NCBI GenBank assembly: GCA_019009955.1
Contig: CM032230.1
Location: 29,742,001-29,806,000, forward strand
Direction: 5' to 3'
DNA: 64,000 nt
Source of the DNA: Riptortus pedestris
Taxonomy: Eukaryota; Arthropoda; Insecta; Hemiptera; Alydidae
Made by a program: the position numbers and the translations under genes. Shown one piece after another: positions 45,496 through 57,075 of this stretch (positions within the stretch are counted from its first letter, which is position 1; each line of letters begins with the position of its first letter). The notes under the pieces were generated by a model, which was not told the DNA's origin, did no database searches, and saw only the letters and a list, made by a program, of their open reading frames with translations.

Positions 45496-45633
45496 TGATA
45501 TATATATAATTTTGAACGGACCTCATTTTCGTCATCTCCTGGGTAGGATCGATGGACATTTGAAGAAATTTTTCGAAACTCGCATCATGAGTACGACCTC
45601 AATAGCTGATTTCCCTTAAGGGAAATCTGCTAA
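44840..45633 (+). mobile_element. HINE, full length (794 bp), second of a tandem set
   Basis: It starts seven A residues after the previous copy ends. Both termini are intact (TCCGTCACGCAGGGGCTGCG, and palindrome plus TGCTAA). It has an extra 5' segment of about 90 bp (44915-45005, AACCTCTAAACCTAAAACAT) not seen in the neighbour. Confidence 0.9.
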
Positions 45634-45689
45634 AAGTACATACGGTGTCAGTCATTTAATTGTAATATTAGCTAATTGTAATACCAATA

Positions 45690-46003
45690 CTCGTGGCCGA
45701 CTCCTGCCGACCACACAAATGCATATATCTCGGCTAATATTCAAGATACAGAATAAATGTATAGAACAATATTTATAGTAAATTTAATTTTCAATAAGAT
45801 TGATTCTATACAATTTTTCGATCCGACGCATAATAACGGAGATATTTTGAATTTTCAAAAATCCCCCCTCTAAACCCCTCCTCCCACTGGTCCGATTTCA
45901 GCCATTAACGAACTTGATCTTTCTTTTTACATAAAACGCTTAAATATGAAGTTTGGTAAGGATCAAACAAAAATTGCGACCGCTAGAGCGTTAACAGAAA
46001 AAA

Positions 46004-46041
<38 letters not shown>

Positions 46042-46295
46042 GAACGGACCTCATTTTCGTCATCACTTGGGTTGGATCGATGAACATTTGAGGAACATTT
46101 TTCTTTCTTTTTGAGGAACTGGATCTTTCTTTTTACATAAAACGACAAAATATGGAGTTTCGTAACAATAATTGCGACCGTTTTGATCAGGCCTCATTGA
46201 TCAGGTTGGATTGATGGACATTTGAAGAAAAATTTCGAAAATAGCGTCATGAGTACGACCTCAATAGCTGATTTCCCTTAAGGGAAATCTGCTAA
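45690..46295 (+). mobile_element. HINE, third of the cluster, 5'-truncated and internally duplicated
   Basis: The core starts ATATATCTCGGCTAATATTC and has a (TA)n at 46007-46036. Part of the core (TTCTTTTTACATAAAACG) then appears again at 46125-46145, and a second, complete 3' end with TGCTAA lies at 46295. The hairpin 5' terminus is missing. Confidence 0.8.
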
Positions 46296-46377
46296 AAGAA
46301 AGGGGTGGAGGAAACATAATCTTGAATAACTAGAGCAACAGAAACAAAATTAAATAAAAATTTAAGATGAGATAAAA

Positions 46378-46613
46378 AATCTATTGCAAATTACATTTAC
46401 TATAAATATTGTTTTATACATTTATTCTCTATCTTGAATATTAACCGAGATATTTGCTTTTTTGTTAAATTTGGACCGAAGACGGACGACTGTTTCCCAC
46501 CAAAAGCTAGTTCGGCCCTTTGCCGTAACTGTTCGGCTCTCGTATGGAGATTTCTCTATTGTATAACTTCACGTGGGAAATCTGCTTAGTTTACGCAGCC
46601 CCTGCGTGACGGA
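46378..46613 (-). mobile_element. HINE 5' half, facing the tandem set
   Basis: TTGCAAATTACATTTACTAT is followed by the core, CACGTGGGAAATCTGCTTAG and the intact terminus GCAGCCCCTGCGTGACGGA. The 3' half is missing. Confidence 0.8.
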
Positions 46614-46639
46614 CTTTTTTAAAATTTGTTACAGTTTTC

Positions 46640-46905
46640 TAAATGTGGTTAATTGTTTTTTTTTTAAATGTTGACTAGCTATATATGCTTTTAGTATTGA
46701 CTCCCTCCGTTCTTCTGTGATATTCTGTGACAGTTACCTTGTATTTTAATTATTTTTTTTACTTTTGCTTTTTCAGGTCAAGATTGTTAAATTAACTAGT
46801 GTTCGTTACATGATTTTCATAGGTTTTTGTTTATGTCAACAGACACTGAAGATGTAGGTGTTGCTCTGAAAGTGCACTATGTCAAAAATAAAACGTATTG
46901 GAGAG
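46640..46905 (+). mobile_element. Decayed Penelope-like 3' end
   Basis: GTTAAATTAACTAGTGTTCG, TATGTCAACAGACACTGAAG and CTGAAAGTGCACTATGTC align in order with the 3' UTR at about 14385-14455. It retains the CTGAAGA...GAAA pair. No ORF remains. Confidence 0.55.
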
Positions 46906-46981
46906 GAAAACAGGTCTACTGTGTACATCCAGATGAATAAAATGTTTTCTTAAGGGAAATAAGCTATTGAGTTTTTAATAA

Positions 46982-48166
46982 CACAGGTCTGCGACTTAAT
47001 TTTTTTTCAAATTTAATAACTGATTTTTATGGTGTTTTCAACGCTGATTTCAGAAAAAATATTTTAATAAATCCATCACGTACAGTTATTTCACAAAGTG
47101 CTTGTATAGTTCAAGCTTTTTTCGATATTTTCATACATATAATGCAGTTTCAGTTGCATAGAAATTTTTATACTACATGAGTTATACGTAAAATAATTGG
47201 TAATTAGGAGGAACCATGAGACAGAAAGCATCATTACATAAAAAAAGATTGTTCCTTGAGAAAAACCTTACATGGTGGGGTTAAAAATGTTCAGAGGGAA
47301 AGCCTTGTGGATCCCAAAAAGGTCTTACTTCCACCACTTCACATTAAGTCGGGCCTGATGAAACAGTTTATCAAGGCATTGCCAAAAGAATGAGAGTGTT
47401 TAAGATATCTTTGTGGACAGTTTCATGGTTTATCCGAAGCAAAGCTGAAGGAAGGAATCTTTGTCGGACCATACATTAGAAAACTAATGAGAGATCCCAA
47501 CTTTGAGGACAAAATGGAAACAAAAGAAAAATCTCGTGGACATCTTTTAAATTGGTTGTTACCGGTTTTCTAGGAAACAAAAAAGATCCAAACTATAAGA
47601 CAATCGTCGCAGACATGCTCGACAACTTTAAGAAACTTGGTTGTAATATGAGCATTAAAGTTCATTTTCTCCACTCACATCTTGACTATTTCCTTGCAAA
47701 CCTTGGTGATGTAAGTGAAGAGCAGGGTGAAAGATTCCACCAAGACATAAAGGAAATGGAAAGAAGATACCAAGGAAGATGGAACGTCACGTAGATAGCG
47801 GACTACTGCTGGATGTTAAAAAGAGATGAGTCCACAGCCTCAACGAGTCCACAGCCGGAAAAGCAACAAAGGAAGCTTCGACAGCAAGAGAAAACGTTAT
47901 TTTAATGATATATAAACTTAAAGAGAAATAGAAGTGTACTGGAAACGTAGTTTAGAACCTGATTTATTAATAAAATAAAATGTTATAAAATTAGAAAAAT
48001 GGCTTAAATTTTGTTATTATACCCAAAAATATTCTCTTTTTTGTAAGAAAACCTGACGTGATAGAAAAAAACGGATTGCATTTTTGAAATCAGCGCTGAA
48101 AAGTACATAAAAGTCAGTTATCGAATTTCAAACAATTTTTTTTGAAAACCTTTTTTGCAGACCTGT
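46982..48166 (+). mobile_element. DNA transposon with about 100-bp TIRs, CACAGGTCTGC ends, 3-bp TSD
   Basis: The left end CACAGGTCTGC is followed by a T run, TAACTGATTTTTATG and CAACGCTGATTTCAG. The right end is the imperfect inverse (CTGAAATCAGCGCTGAAAAG on the plus strand reads toward GCAGACCTGTG). TAA at 46979-46981 and 48167-48169 is the likely target duplication, judged against the HINE empty site. CAC ends with a 3-bp duplication are compatible with the CACTA-like group; TAA duplications also occur in PIF/Harbinger. The superfamily is unresolved. It carries the pseudogene below. Confidence 0.7.
47295..47905 (+). pseudogene. Conserved transposon-borne protein of unknown family, C-terminal half, broken
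   Basis: One frame reads KVLLPPLHIKSGLMKQFIKA, a stop, then HGLSEAKLKEGIFVGPYIRK. After frame changes near 47550 it reads GFLGNKKDPNYKTIVADMLD, GCNMSIKVHFLHSHLDYFLA and SEEQGERFHQDIKEMERRYQ, ending near YCWMLKRDES and a Gln/Lys-rich tail. I recall very similar sequences as repeated uncharacterised proteins in arthropod genomes, which fits a mobile element, but cannot name a catalytic family or DDE residues. It has at least two stops and one frameshift. It lies centrally between the TIRs of 46982-48166 and is probably that element's own protein. Confidence 0.6.
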
Positions 48167-48479
48167 GTAATTAAGCGGTATTCGAAATATTTCTTAAAAT
48201 ATTCATTGAACCTACCTAGGAGATGATGAAGATGAGGTCTGTATTCACACACACACACACATGTACGTATATATAGTGTCTATATAGAGCTGTCGCAATT
48301 TTTGTTGTTTTGTTGCCAAACTCCATATATTAGCATTTCATGCAAAACGAATGGTCAAGTTTGTTATCGGCTCAAATTGGACTGAGGGGATTACCATAGA
48401 GTCATTTAAGCAATTAGGAAATCTGCTTAGTTTACGCAGCCCCTGCGTGACGAGACTTTTTCCTAGAACGCTCAGACGT

Positions 48480-49505
48480 GTCATAAGCGCAGTAACCATA
48501 TTTTTTTTAATAACGTACTTTTTTAATGTGCCAAATATTAACTAATTTCTATGAGCTTCGACTTTTCCAGGATATGGGTCTCTGACACCATCTTAAACCA
48601 TTCCATCTACGGGTTCCGGAACACGAGATGCCTTAACAGAAGTCCTTTCTCAGTCCTTCGTCCTACCATCACTGTCTGGGTCTGTCTCTCTTCCTTCTGC
48701 TCCACGATACATTTTCCTGAGCAGAGCATTGGGTCACATACTATCGGCGTATAATCTGACCTTCTTTACAGCACTGATGGTCACGTGCACAATATACATT
48801 AAATTGAGATACTATAGATATTAATTTTACTAAAATCAGCAACAGATGTTCAAACGGAAGTAGAGAAATCCGTGCCTTTTGGTTGCTGGTTATTCGTAAT
48901 TCTTTGATCATCCTTGAATGCCTTTTTCTCCGATATGGATAGTAAACGTTTTTTTGTTTTTTTTAAATAGACGTCAGACCATTTAACGACACGTACAAAC
49001 ATTATGAAATCTTAATTTATCATAATTGAGATAAACGTGTAGGGCCTTTTGAACTCCTGACATTTGACTGCTATGTAGTCTATTGCTTGAGCTGACGTCA
49101 AGAACGAGGGTAAACTAACTTTAGAAAACCACCGCTCAAGAATGTTAGCATAGCGAGGTCGTTCACTTAAATTTCAGAAAGCACTTACCACAGGTTGTAT
49201 GAAAGACCCTACCAAAAAAGGAGGAGTTGTTGACCATTTTTATCTAACCTATGAATATAAAATGAGTTTTTTAACCTGCGGGGCAAGCTTTACAAAATTA
49301 TAAGCTGCATATTTAATAGTGGGGCCTTTTATTTCCAAATAATTCTTTAAAGGGAAAAAATATTTTCTGAATTTGTATTAAACAACTTTATTAGCATGAG
49401 ATAGTTTTGAGGTCAATGTACTTCGTGTTTATAAATTAGATTTATATTAGTTATCGCGGCAAAAATGAAGTAGTGTTTCTGTTATTATTCATTAATCCAT
49501 TATTT
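48480..49505. other. Intergenic, no recognised feature
   Basis: A plus frame at 48551-48754 lies in a CT-rich stretch and has no known domain. Confidence 0.4.
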
Positions 49506-49510
49506 AAAGA

Positions 49511-49635
49511 GCTTCTATTCCCTTAAGGGAAATCAACTATTGAGGTCATATTCATTACGCGATTTTCGAAAACATTCCTCGAATGTCCATCGGTCCTACC
49601 TAGGAGATGAGGAAATTGAAGCCGTTTCAAAAGTT

Positions 49636-49685
<50 letters not shown>

Positions 49686-50170
49686 AATATATACTTATAT
49701 TTGCCTGTTAACGTCTAGCCGTCGCAATTTTCGTTTTATCGTTACCAATCTCGATATTTAAACGATTTATGTAAAACTAAATATGACGTTCGTTAATTGC
49801 TGAAATCCCACCAATAGGAGGAGTGTTCAGAATGGAGGAATTTCGAAAATTCTTAATAACTCCGTTATAATCCGTCGAATCGAAAAATTCTATAGGACCA
49901 ATCTTATTACAAATACACTTGTAAATGCTATGTATGTTTTTTACTATCTTGATTATTATCCGAGATATTACGATTTTTCAGTTTTTAGCCTTCAGTAAAC
50001 CCCCACTCTTACTCATGTCATATTAATAAAAAGCTGTTATATTGTGAAGCACATTATTTGAAGTATAAATACCAAATGTTGTTTTCATTGAACTTTTACG
50101 TTTTGAGGTAAATTCAAATACGAGGACGCACATGGGAAATCTAACTAGTTAACGCAGCCCCATCGTGAAG
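49511..50170 (-). mobile_element. HINE, subfamily C, both ends present
   Basis: CCCTTAAGGGAAATCAACTA is on the left and GGGAAATCTAACTAGTTAAC with GCAGCCCCATCGTGAAGG on the right. The (TA)n lies at 49637-49678. The right half carries the subfamily C blocks TTTTTAGCCTTCAGTAAACC and GTGAAGCACATTATTTGAAG. Confidence 0.75.
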
Positions 50171-50179
50171 GCCTAAAGG

Positions 50180-51035
50180 TACCCAAGAAAACTGAATGCT
50201 TATTAGCTCTAGGTACTGCACAGTGCCATTCAAAGGCCATCTTCCTCATATTGATTCCCCCTAGCTAGTCTTCAAATTCTTTATGCATTGGAAACACTTG
50301 GTTAAAGGAAAGTGGTGGAGGTAACATAATTTAGCATAACTAAAGTAACAGAAGCAAAATAAAAAGAATAATTAAAGACAAGTAAAAGAAATCGATGAAT
50401 AAAAAATTTGGTAACAAAAAAAATTAGAAGTAATTATAAATAAAATAATTCTGAGTAAAATTAATAATAATGATATATCAAATAGACATCAGACGAACTC
50501 TCAGAAATTAATTTTCTTAGCAGGGTCATAAAAATGTAGAGACACAAAGTTTGTTCGTCTGAATGCCATGTTGTATATTCTTCCTAGAAACGTGAAAGCA
50601 TTTGTATTAAATTAAAGAATAATTAAAAATATATTCGTATTGTTTGTACATAACTATAAGAATAACAAAGACGTTTAATATGAGTAACATTTTTTTTTTC
50701 AAACCTTCTCTTTATGAAGGACTTCAGTCATGGCGGCTTTATTTAATTTAAATTAGCATATAAAAATATACACCACTAGAAGGCAGAGGGCATATTTAAA
50801 AAAAAATTACTTTATACATTAACCCCACTGGAATCCGTTATACATGTTTCGCGCTTTCTTTAACGCTTCTTCGAAAACTTCTTCTGATTGTAAAAATACA
50901 ATATCTACCTCGGCCATGGGCTGAAATATTTTTCGTTTACTTTACGATTATGTTCCTAAAGAGGAGTTATAGAAAGTGTAAAGCATGTAGAACATATACT
51001 TAATAAAGAGGAGTGAAAGTATAAATTGTAAATGA
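50180..51035. other. Intergenic, no recognised feature
   Basis: AT-rich with no terminus or domain recognised. Confidence 0.45.
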
Positions 51036-51043
51036 AAAACTAT

Positions 51044-52029
51044 CTGTCACGCAGGGACTGCGTAAACTAAGCAGATTTCCCAAGTGAAGTCCTACAATAG
51101 ATAAATCTACATACAGGTAACACTTAACAACACCGTGAATATTAAGTGAATAAATGCAAACGGTAATGAGAAATCTCTCAATCAATTTTGATAATCTTCC
51201 AACGGAAATCGTCTTAATTGTAAACAAACAGGTTAGCCAACCTCTCAAGACTGAACAGATAGATATTCTTCACTGGAAAGAAAAACAATTACTGATATAT
51301 ATCTAAATATAACATATTAATTTTATGGAAAACTACTTACTCTATCGAGTACTACAATAAGTTTAATGAGCCATAATAATATTTAAATCAATCATTCAAA
51401 TTTTAGTAATCCAAAAACCTTAATCGGGGGGGGGGGGCACCAGAACATATTTGCCTGTGTCTCGTATAATAAAGGTCTCTTGAAAACAATATTTGGTAAT
51501 TAAACATCAAATAAAGTGATCTATTATATAACAGATATTGTTCATATAACATGAGTAGGAGTAGGGGTTTGCTGAAAGCTGAAAACTAAAAAATGAAAAT
51601 ATCTCGGTTAATATATTAATATTCAATATAGAGAATAATTAAGACAATATTTATAGTAAATTTAATTTGAAATAATTGGATATATACAATTTATAGTATA
51701 ATAACGGAGATTTTTCAAATTTTCCTCTCCTCTAAACCCCCCCCCCTCCCACACGTCCAATTTTATACAATAACAAACTTGATTTCTTTTTACATAAAAC
51801 GATATAATATCGAGTTTGGTAACTATTAAACAAAAATTGTGACCTCTAGAACGTTGATATATATATATATATATATATAATTAAGACCTGTTCCTAAATA
51901 TATAAATCATTTTGAACGGACGTCATTTCCGTCGACTCCTGGGTAGGATCGATGAACTTTTGAAGAAATTTTTCGAAAATCGCATCTTGAGTAATACCTC
52001 AATAATTCCCCCTAAAGGAAAATCTGCTA
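51044..52029 (+). mobile_element. HINE, longest copy (about 986 bp), B + C + A segments
   Basis: The 5' end TCTGTCACGCAGGGACTGCG leads into the subfamily B block, then the C block (GAGTAGGAGTAGGGGTTTGC), then the A core (TATCTCGGTTAATATATTAA), (TA)n at 51858-51880, and the 3' end CTAAAGGAAAATCTGCTAA. It is the only copy that shows all three body segments in order, so it may be closest to the parental layout. Confidence 0.78.
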
Positions 52030-52039
52030 AAAAATCACC

Positions 52040-52690
52040 GTTTGCTTCCTAGTGATATATATTTAAGTATCATGAGTCATTATGGTATCAAGAATGTACA
52101 TGTTCATGAACAAATTTTCTCGTTATATGCTGACAGATACCGATAGACCTGAGAGTCAGTTTGGAAATCCTGCTTTTATTTGATAATCTAATATATTACA
52201 TTTCTACAGGCTTTATGTTGTGGAGGAATGTTACGAAGCAGGAAATACAGGAACAATAAACGAAAGTTGGGTGCTCTAGTATGGCTTCCAGGAAAATAGT
52301 TATATTATGTCCAAGTAAGCCTTTTGACGTAAGGCTTTGGACTTAATTCTATAGGAAAAGTTTGATTTATAGGCTCTATTGACCACTGGAAAAGGGGAAT
52401 TATTTAGTGATGAACTCACTAAATGAAATCCTTATTCCCTCACTGGCTAGAGAAAAAAAGATGGGGATGGAGTAGAGGATAATTAGAGAGAAAAAAAGAG
52501 GGAGCTAACCTAAAAATAACCCTCCCAATGGGCCTCAGTCTCAGGATGAAGTGGACGTTAATTTAATTTTAAACAGTAGTAATATTAAGGGTAATCTATC
52601 TTATCTAGTCCTTTTAGTCTTATTCCATTATAAATTAAAGAAGGGGTTCAAGTTGAGTTATATGGTCATCATTGTTATCAGTAATTAGCA
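52040..52690. other. Intergenic with a SINE scrap
   Basis: GGAATTATTTAGTGATGAAC with TCACTAAATGAAATCC and CCCTCACTGGCTAG (52394-52451) is the post-tRNA part of the SINE family. Nothing else was recognised. Confidence 0.45.
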
Positions 52691-52699
52691 AATTTACAT

Positions 52700-52811
52700 T
52701 AAGTTAAATCAGCTATTCAAGTCGTACTCATGATGCGATTTTGAAAAATTTCCAGAAATGTTCATCGATCCTATCCAGGAGACGACGAAAATGAAGTCAG
52801 TTCAAAACTAA

Positions 52812-52843
<32 letters not shown>

Positions 52844-53118
52844 AAATATGAAGTTCGTTAATGGCTGAAATCCCCCAGTGGATGGCTGAAATGGCCCAGT
52901 GGAAGGGGATTTTCGAAAAATCTTCGTTCCTATACGTAGAATCGAATTTTTACAAAACTAATCTTATTGCAAATTAAATGTACTATAAATATTGTTAGAT
53001 ACATTTATCCTCTATCTAGCATATTAACCGAGATATTTGCATTTTTCAGTTTTCAGCCTTTAGCGAACCCACACTTCTACTCATGTCACATAAACAATAA
53101 TCTGTTATATAATAAAAG
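52700..53118 (-). mobile_element. HINE, 5' end missing
   Basis: AAATCAGCTATTCAAGTCGT is followed by ATGTTCATCGATCCTATCCA, (TA)n at 52813-52837 and the core, ending in subfamily C (TTTTCAGCCTTTAGCGAACC). Confidence 0.65.
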
Positions 53119-53289
53119 TAGATAGAAAAGAGTGTTTCTGGACCACTTTCAAAAAAGACGTGATTTCCACAAAAAACGAGCGAAAAAAACACAAACATTC
53201 CACAAATATGATAAAAAAATAAATGTTTTTATCAATGCAATTTAGCTTAAAATTATCTATTTTTTTTAATAAAATTTACATCACGTTTT

Positions 53290-54897
53290 CATTAGTTTTC
53301 GGGGTTGCAAAATGGATTACGTTTCAGGATATCTAATTTTTTTTTCTTTCGTTTTTCGGTTTGCAAAATGGATTTCGTTTCAGGACATCTAAAAAAAATG
53401 TTTTCATTCGTTTTTCGGTTTGCAAAATGGATTTCGTTTCAGGATATCTCAAAAAATGCTTTCGTTCGTTTTTTGGTTTGCAAAATGGATTTCCTTTCAG
53501 GATATCAAAAAAAAAATTTTCATTCGTTTTTCGGTTTGGAAAATGGATTTCGTTTCAGGATATCTAAAACTTTTTTTTCTTTCGTTTTTCGGTTTGCAAA
53601 ATGGATTTCGTTTCAGGATATCTAAAAAAATGCTTTCATTCGTTTTTCGGTTTTTGCAAAATGGATTTCGTTTCAGGATATCTAAAAAAATGCTTTCATT
53701 CGTTTTTCGGTTTGCAAAATGGATTTCGTTTCAGGATATCTAAAAAAATGCTTTCATTCGTTTTTCGGTTTGCAAAATGGATTTCGTTTCAGGATATCTA
53801 AAAAAATGCTTTCATTCGTTTTTTGGTTTGCCATATGGATTTCGTTTCAGGATATCTACAATTTTTTTTCATTCGTTTTTCGGTTTGCAAAGTGGATTTC
53901 GTTTCAGGATATCTAAAAAAATGCTTTCATTCGTTTTTCGGTTTGCAAAATGGATTTCGTTTCAGGATATCAAAAAATGTTTTTTCATTCGTTTTCGGTT
54001 TGCAAAATGGATTTCGTTTCAGGATATCTAAAAAAATGCTTTCATTCGTTTTTCGGTTTGCAAAATGGATTTCGTTTCAAGACATCAAAAAATGTTTTTT
54101 CATTCGTTTTCGGTTTGCAAAATGGATTTCGTTTCAGGATATCTAAAAAAATGCTTTCATTCGTTTTTCGGTTTTTGCAAAATGGATTTCGTTTCAGGAT
54201 ATCTAAAAAAATGCTTTCATTCGTTTTTCGGTTTGCAAAATGGATTTCGTTTCAGGATATCTAAAAAAATGCTTTCATTCGTTTTTCGGTTTGCAAAATG
54301 GATTTCGTTTCAGGATATCTAAAAAAATGCTTTCATTCGTTTTTCGGTTTGCAAAATGGATTTCGTTTCAAGACATCAAAAAATGTTTTTTCATTCGTTT
54401 TCGGTTTGCAAAATGGATTTCGTTTCAGGATATCTAAAAAAATGCTTTCATTCGTTTTTCGGTTTGCAAAATGGATTTCGTTTCAAGACATCTAAAAATG
54501 TTTTTTCATTCGTTTTCGGTTTGCAAAATGGATTTCGTTTCAGGATATCTAAAAAAAATGCTTTCATTCGTTTTTCGGTTCGCAAAATATATTTCGTTTC
54601 AGGATATCTAAAAAAAATGCTTTCATTCGTTTTTCGGTTCGCAAAATATATTTCGTTTCAGGATATCTAAAAAAAAATGTTTCATTCGTTTTTCGGTTTG
54701 CAAAACGGATTTCGTTTCAGGATATCTAAAAAAATGCTTTCATTCGTTTTTCGGTTCGCAAAATATATTTCGTTTCAGGATATCTAAAAAAAATGTTTCA
54801 TTCGTTTTTCGGTTTGTAAAACGAAATGGATTTCGTTTCAGGATATCTAATTTTTTTTTCATTCATTTTTCAATTTGCAAAATGGATTTCGTTTCAG
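53290..54897 (+). repeat. 58-bp minisatellite, about 27 units
   Basis: The unit runs GCAAAATGGATTTCGTTTCA, GGATATCTAAAAAAATGC, TTTCATTCGTTTTTCGGTTT. Because 58 leaves remainder 1 on division by three, each unit shifts frame, and all three plus frames stay open for long stretches with the same peptide. None is a gene. Edge units are the most diverged. A second variant (AAGACATCAAAAAATGTTTT) recurs at intervals. Confidence 0.95.
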
Positions 54898-54969
54898 GAT
54901 TATTATATACAATATATTCATTATGATATATTTTTATTTAGTCATAATAATTATGTTTCATTCAGCAAA

Positions 54970-56030
54970 ATTCTTATTACCAACAATTTAAAGGGGGGGG
55001 GGCAGAAACATTTCATCAAGTCTGTATCAGAATCATACCTCAATAATTGTAATACATTGTTAAAATGCTTTCATCAAGTACTATTTAGAAATTTCTACCT
55101 TTGAGATAATTTAAATTCCTGAAAATTGGTTGTTTAGTTGGCAGAATTTCTCATTTATTGGTCCCTCCTTTTTGTATTCATCTAATATAATAAAATATTG
55201 TGACCATAACTCTCCAATTGCCGTGGTTTATCTTTTCATTATAGTATTTAGTTTCAATATTTAAAAAGAAAAAGAAAAAAAAAACTAAGGTTAAAATAAG
55301 GAATTTTATGCGGACTAAATACTTCGCCGATTATTATTTATTTTTTTTTTGTTTCCAAAAGATTGCCTTTGAAAAATGAGGAAGGCCTTTGTCGTTGGAA
55401 TGAAGAAATATGACTCAAGAAGAGAGGGGGGGGGGAGCAAATTGAGATGACGCAGAAGAAAAATGGATATATTTCTCGAAAAATAAATCTGTGAGCAGTT
55501 AATCGTATTGGAAAATCCATTAATCATTTGATCAATATCCTACCATATTCCCGCAGGTAGCAACCCCCACCCTCATCTCAAGTTGATAGATCAGTTAATT
55601 ATTGATGGGGCTTGTAATTCCTACACTGGAGAATCATCAAATTTGTACAGTGGCGCGGTATATAGTTTCTATGTAGTTCCTGATAGAACATGCAGTTTCT
55701 ACACTAATATTTATAAACGAAGCTGAATATGAAATCACAAGGAACTTGCCCAAGTAACAAGCAAGCCAGCCGAGAGCTAAAGATTAATTTAATATTTTAG
55801 TCAATTGTCTGTTCTTTGAGCCTGACATTATTTTACTACGCACCCCACCCTTATATTTCATTTTTTACAATTTATTTTATGATATAAATTATTTAAAAAA
55901 CTTATTAAAGGATAAATGAAAACATAAAAATCCTTTATTAGAAAATCAATTTCTTCCCCAATAATGATAAATTAGCATGTATGCGCCTATTTTTATTCTT
56001 GTCTCAGCTTACGGAGATTGTTTGCTATTT
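54970..56030. other. Intergenic, no recognised feature
   Basis: Poly-G/poly-C runs lie near 54995 and 55430. Minus open frames at 55315-55527 have no domain. Confidence 0.45.
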
Positions 56031-56139
56031 CTTTAAATATTTTGTTTGTTTCTGCAGTAATTCTCTAAGACCAATATAGTATGTGGTAATGAATTTTTGT
56101 TGGTCTTATCGAGGGCTAAAATTGAGAAGGTGTACGTTT

Positions 56140-57075
56140 GTTCATTGTAAAAGTCGCGGTTAACCCGTAAATGGTAATATCCGTCTGTAGGACGGGTTAG
56201 AATAACAGTTTTCCTGCTAGAAAGCGTAGTTGTCATTTTGAAACCTCCGTCTTCCAGCTATGCTTCAGTTAATCCATTACCTTGGTTGTGTTTGTTTACC
56301 TTTGGTGATAGTTTCTTGTTTGACTATAAATTTACAATTTGAAAATAAATCACCCCGCTTTTGGGACGAATGTTACTCTAAAGGTAGGTAGTAACTCCGT
56401 CTGTTAGACTAATATTACTGTAAAGGTCTATAATAATATCCGCCCATCAGACGGATATTACTTCAAACATTTGTATTTGTATCCGCCTGACAGTCAGATG
56501 TTACTATAAACGTTTCCCTTTATGTTCGCACTTCAGATCAAAGAATACTCCAACAGTATAATTTTCGTATGAACTAAATTAGTTATCCCCTGCCGTAATT
56601 ATCTGCTTTTTAGATCACAATTCCTTTGCTTTTACAGATAAAAATGTCAAAAAAACTTCAAAATATACCTTCAAATGTGTCTGAAAAGACTAAACGAATT
56701 ATGCAGCTCTGCATGGAGGATGTAGCAGAAAGTGACGCTGAAGTTGGTCCTGTAAAGTGCGGTACACCTAATTGTTTAGAATGTTCGAAGAAAATTTGCA
56801 ATTTGTGTGTACAGAATTTTTATCTTTTAATTGATTCCTAAACATGTATATACTTGCATCTTTAAATTATTTTATTCCATTTTTAAATGTTAACTATTAT
56901 TTTTGTTTGTGTTATTAATATATTCATTCATAACAAAATAAAGTCTTAGAAAAATAAAGTTTAAATATTAATTTTATACTGATCTTTTATATCCTAAATA
57001 GAGAAGAAAAAAAACTTAGTCTCATAGACGGATGTTACTGGGAGAGTGAGTTGGAGAGATGTTACCATTTACGGG
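56140..57075 (+). mobile_element. Possible piggyBac-like deletion derivative with AGACGGAT palindromes
   Basis: AACCCGTAAATGGTAATATC at 56163 and its inverse (GATGTTACCATTTACGGGTT) at about 57058-57077 form outer inverted repeats about 900 bp apart. Between them the palindrome ATCCGTCTGTAGGACGG and relatives (CCGTCTGTTAGAC, TCCGCCCATCAGACGGATAT, CATAGACGGATGTTACT) recur. It encloses a short Cys-rich ORF. The layout mirrors the 9.3-10.4 kb remnant. Confidence 0.45.
56644..56841 (+). CDS. Small Cys-rich ORF within the repeat element
   Basis: Starting from the ATG at 56644, the 65-codon product is MSKKLQNIPSNVSEKTKRIM, an acidic linker, then KCGTPNCLECSKKICNLCV and a stop. The Cys pattern (C-x5-C-x2-C-x4-C-x2-C) could be a shortened C-terminal zinc domain of a piggyBac-like transposase, with the catalytic region deleted. 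The link is tentative. Confidence 0.35.
   Translation: MSKKLQNIPSNVSEKTKRIMQLCMEDVAESDAEVGPVKCGTPNCLECSKKICNLCVQNFYLLIDS

Larger units (their letters stand above)
46938..48458 (-). mobile_element. HINE interrupted by a DNA transposon
   Basis: The 3' end (TCTTAAGGGAAATAAGCTAT) lies at 46938-46981. The body resumes at 48167 (AGCGGTATTCGAAATATTTC) and runs to an intact 5' terminus, GCAGCCCCTGCGTGACGAGA, at 48458. The split falls within the block that normally reads GTACTCATGACG, so the empty site can be inferred from other copies. Confidence 0.75.

Noticed and set aside
46938..48458. Two independent HINE fragments separated by unrelated DNA
   Set aside because: The halves align to adjacent positions of other HINE copies, and the intervening DNA has its own inverted ends, so one interrupted copy is the simpler reading.
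53305..54670. Eleven or so overlapping ORFs with the peptide QNGFRFRISKK
   Set aside because: They are frame-shifted views of one 58-bp tandem unit and have no independent coding evidence.
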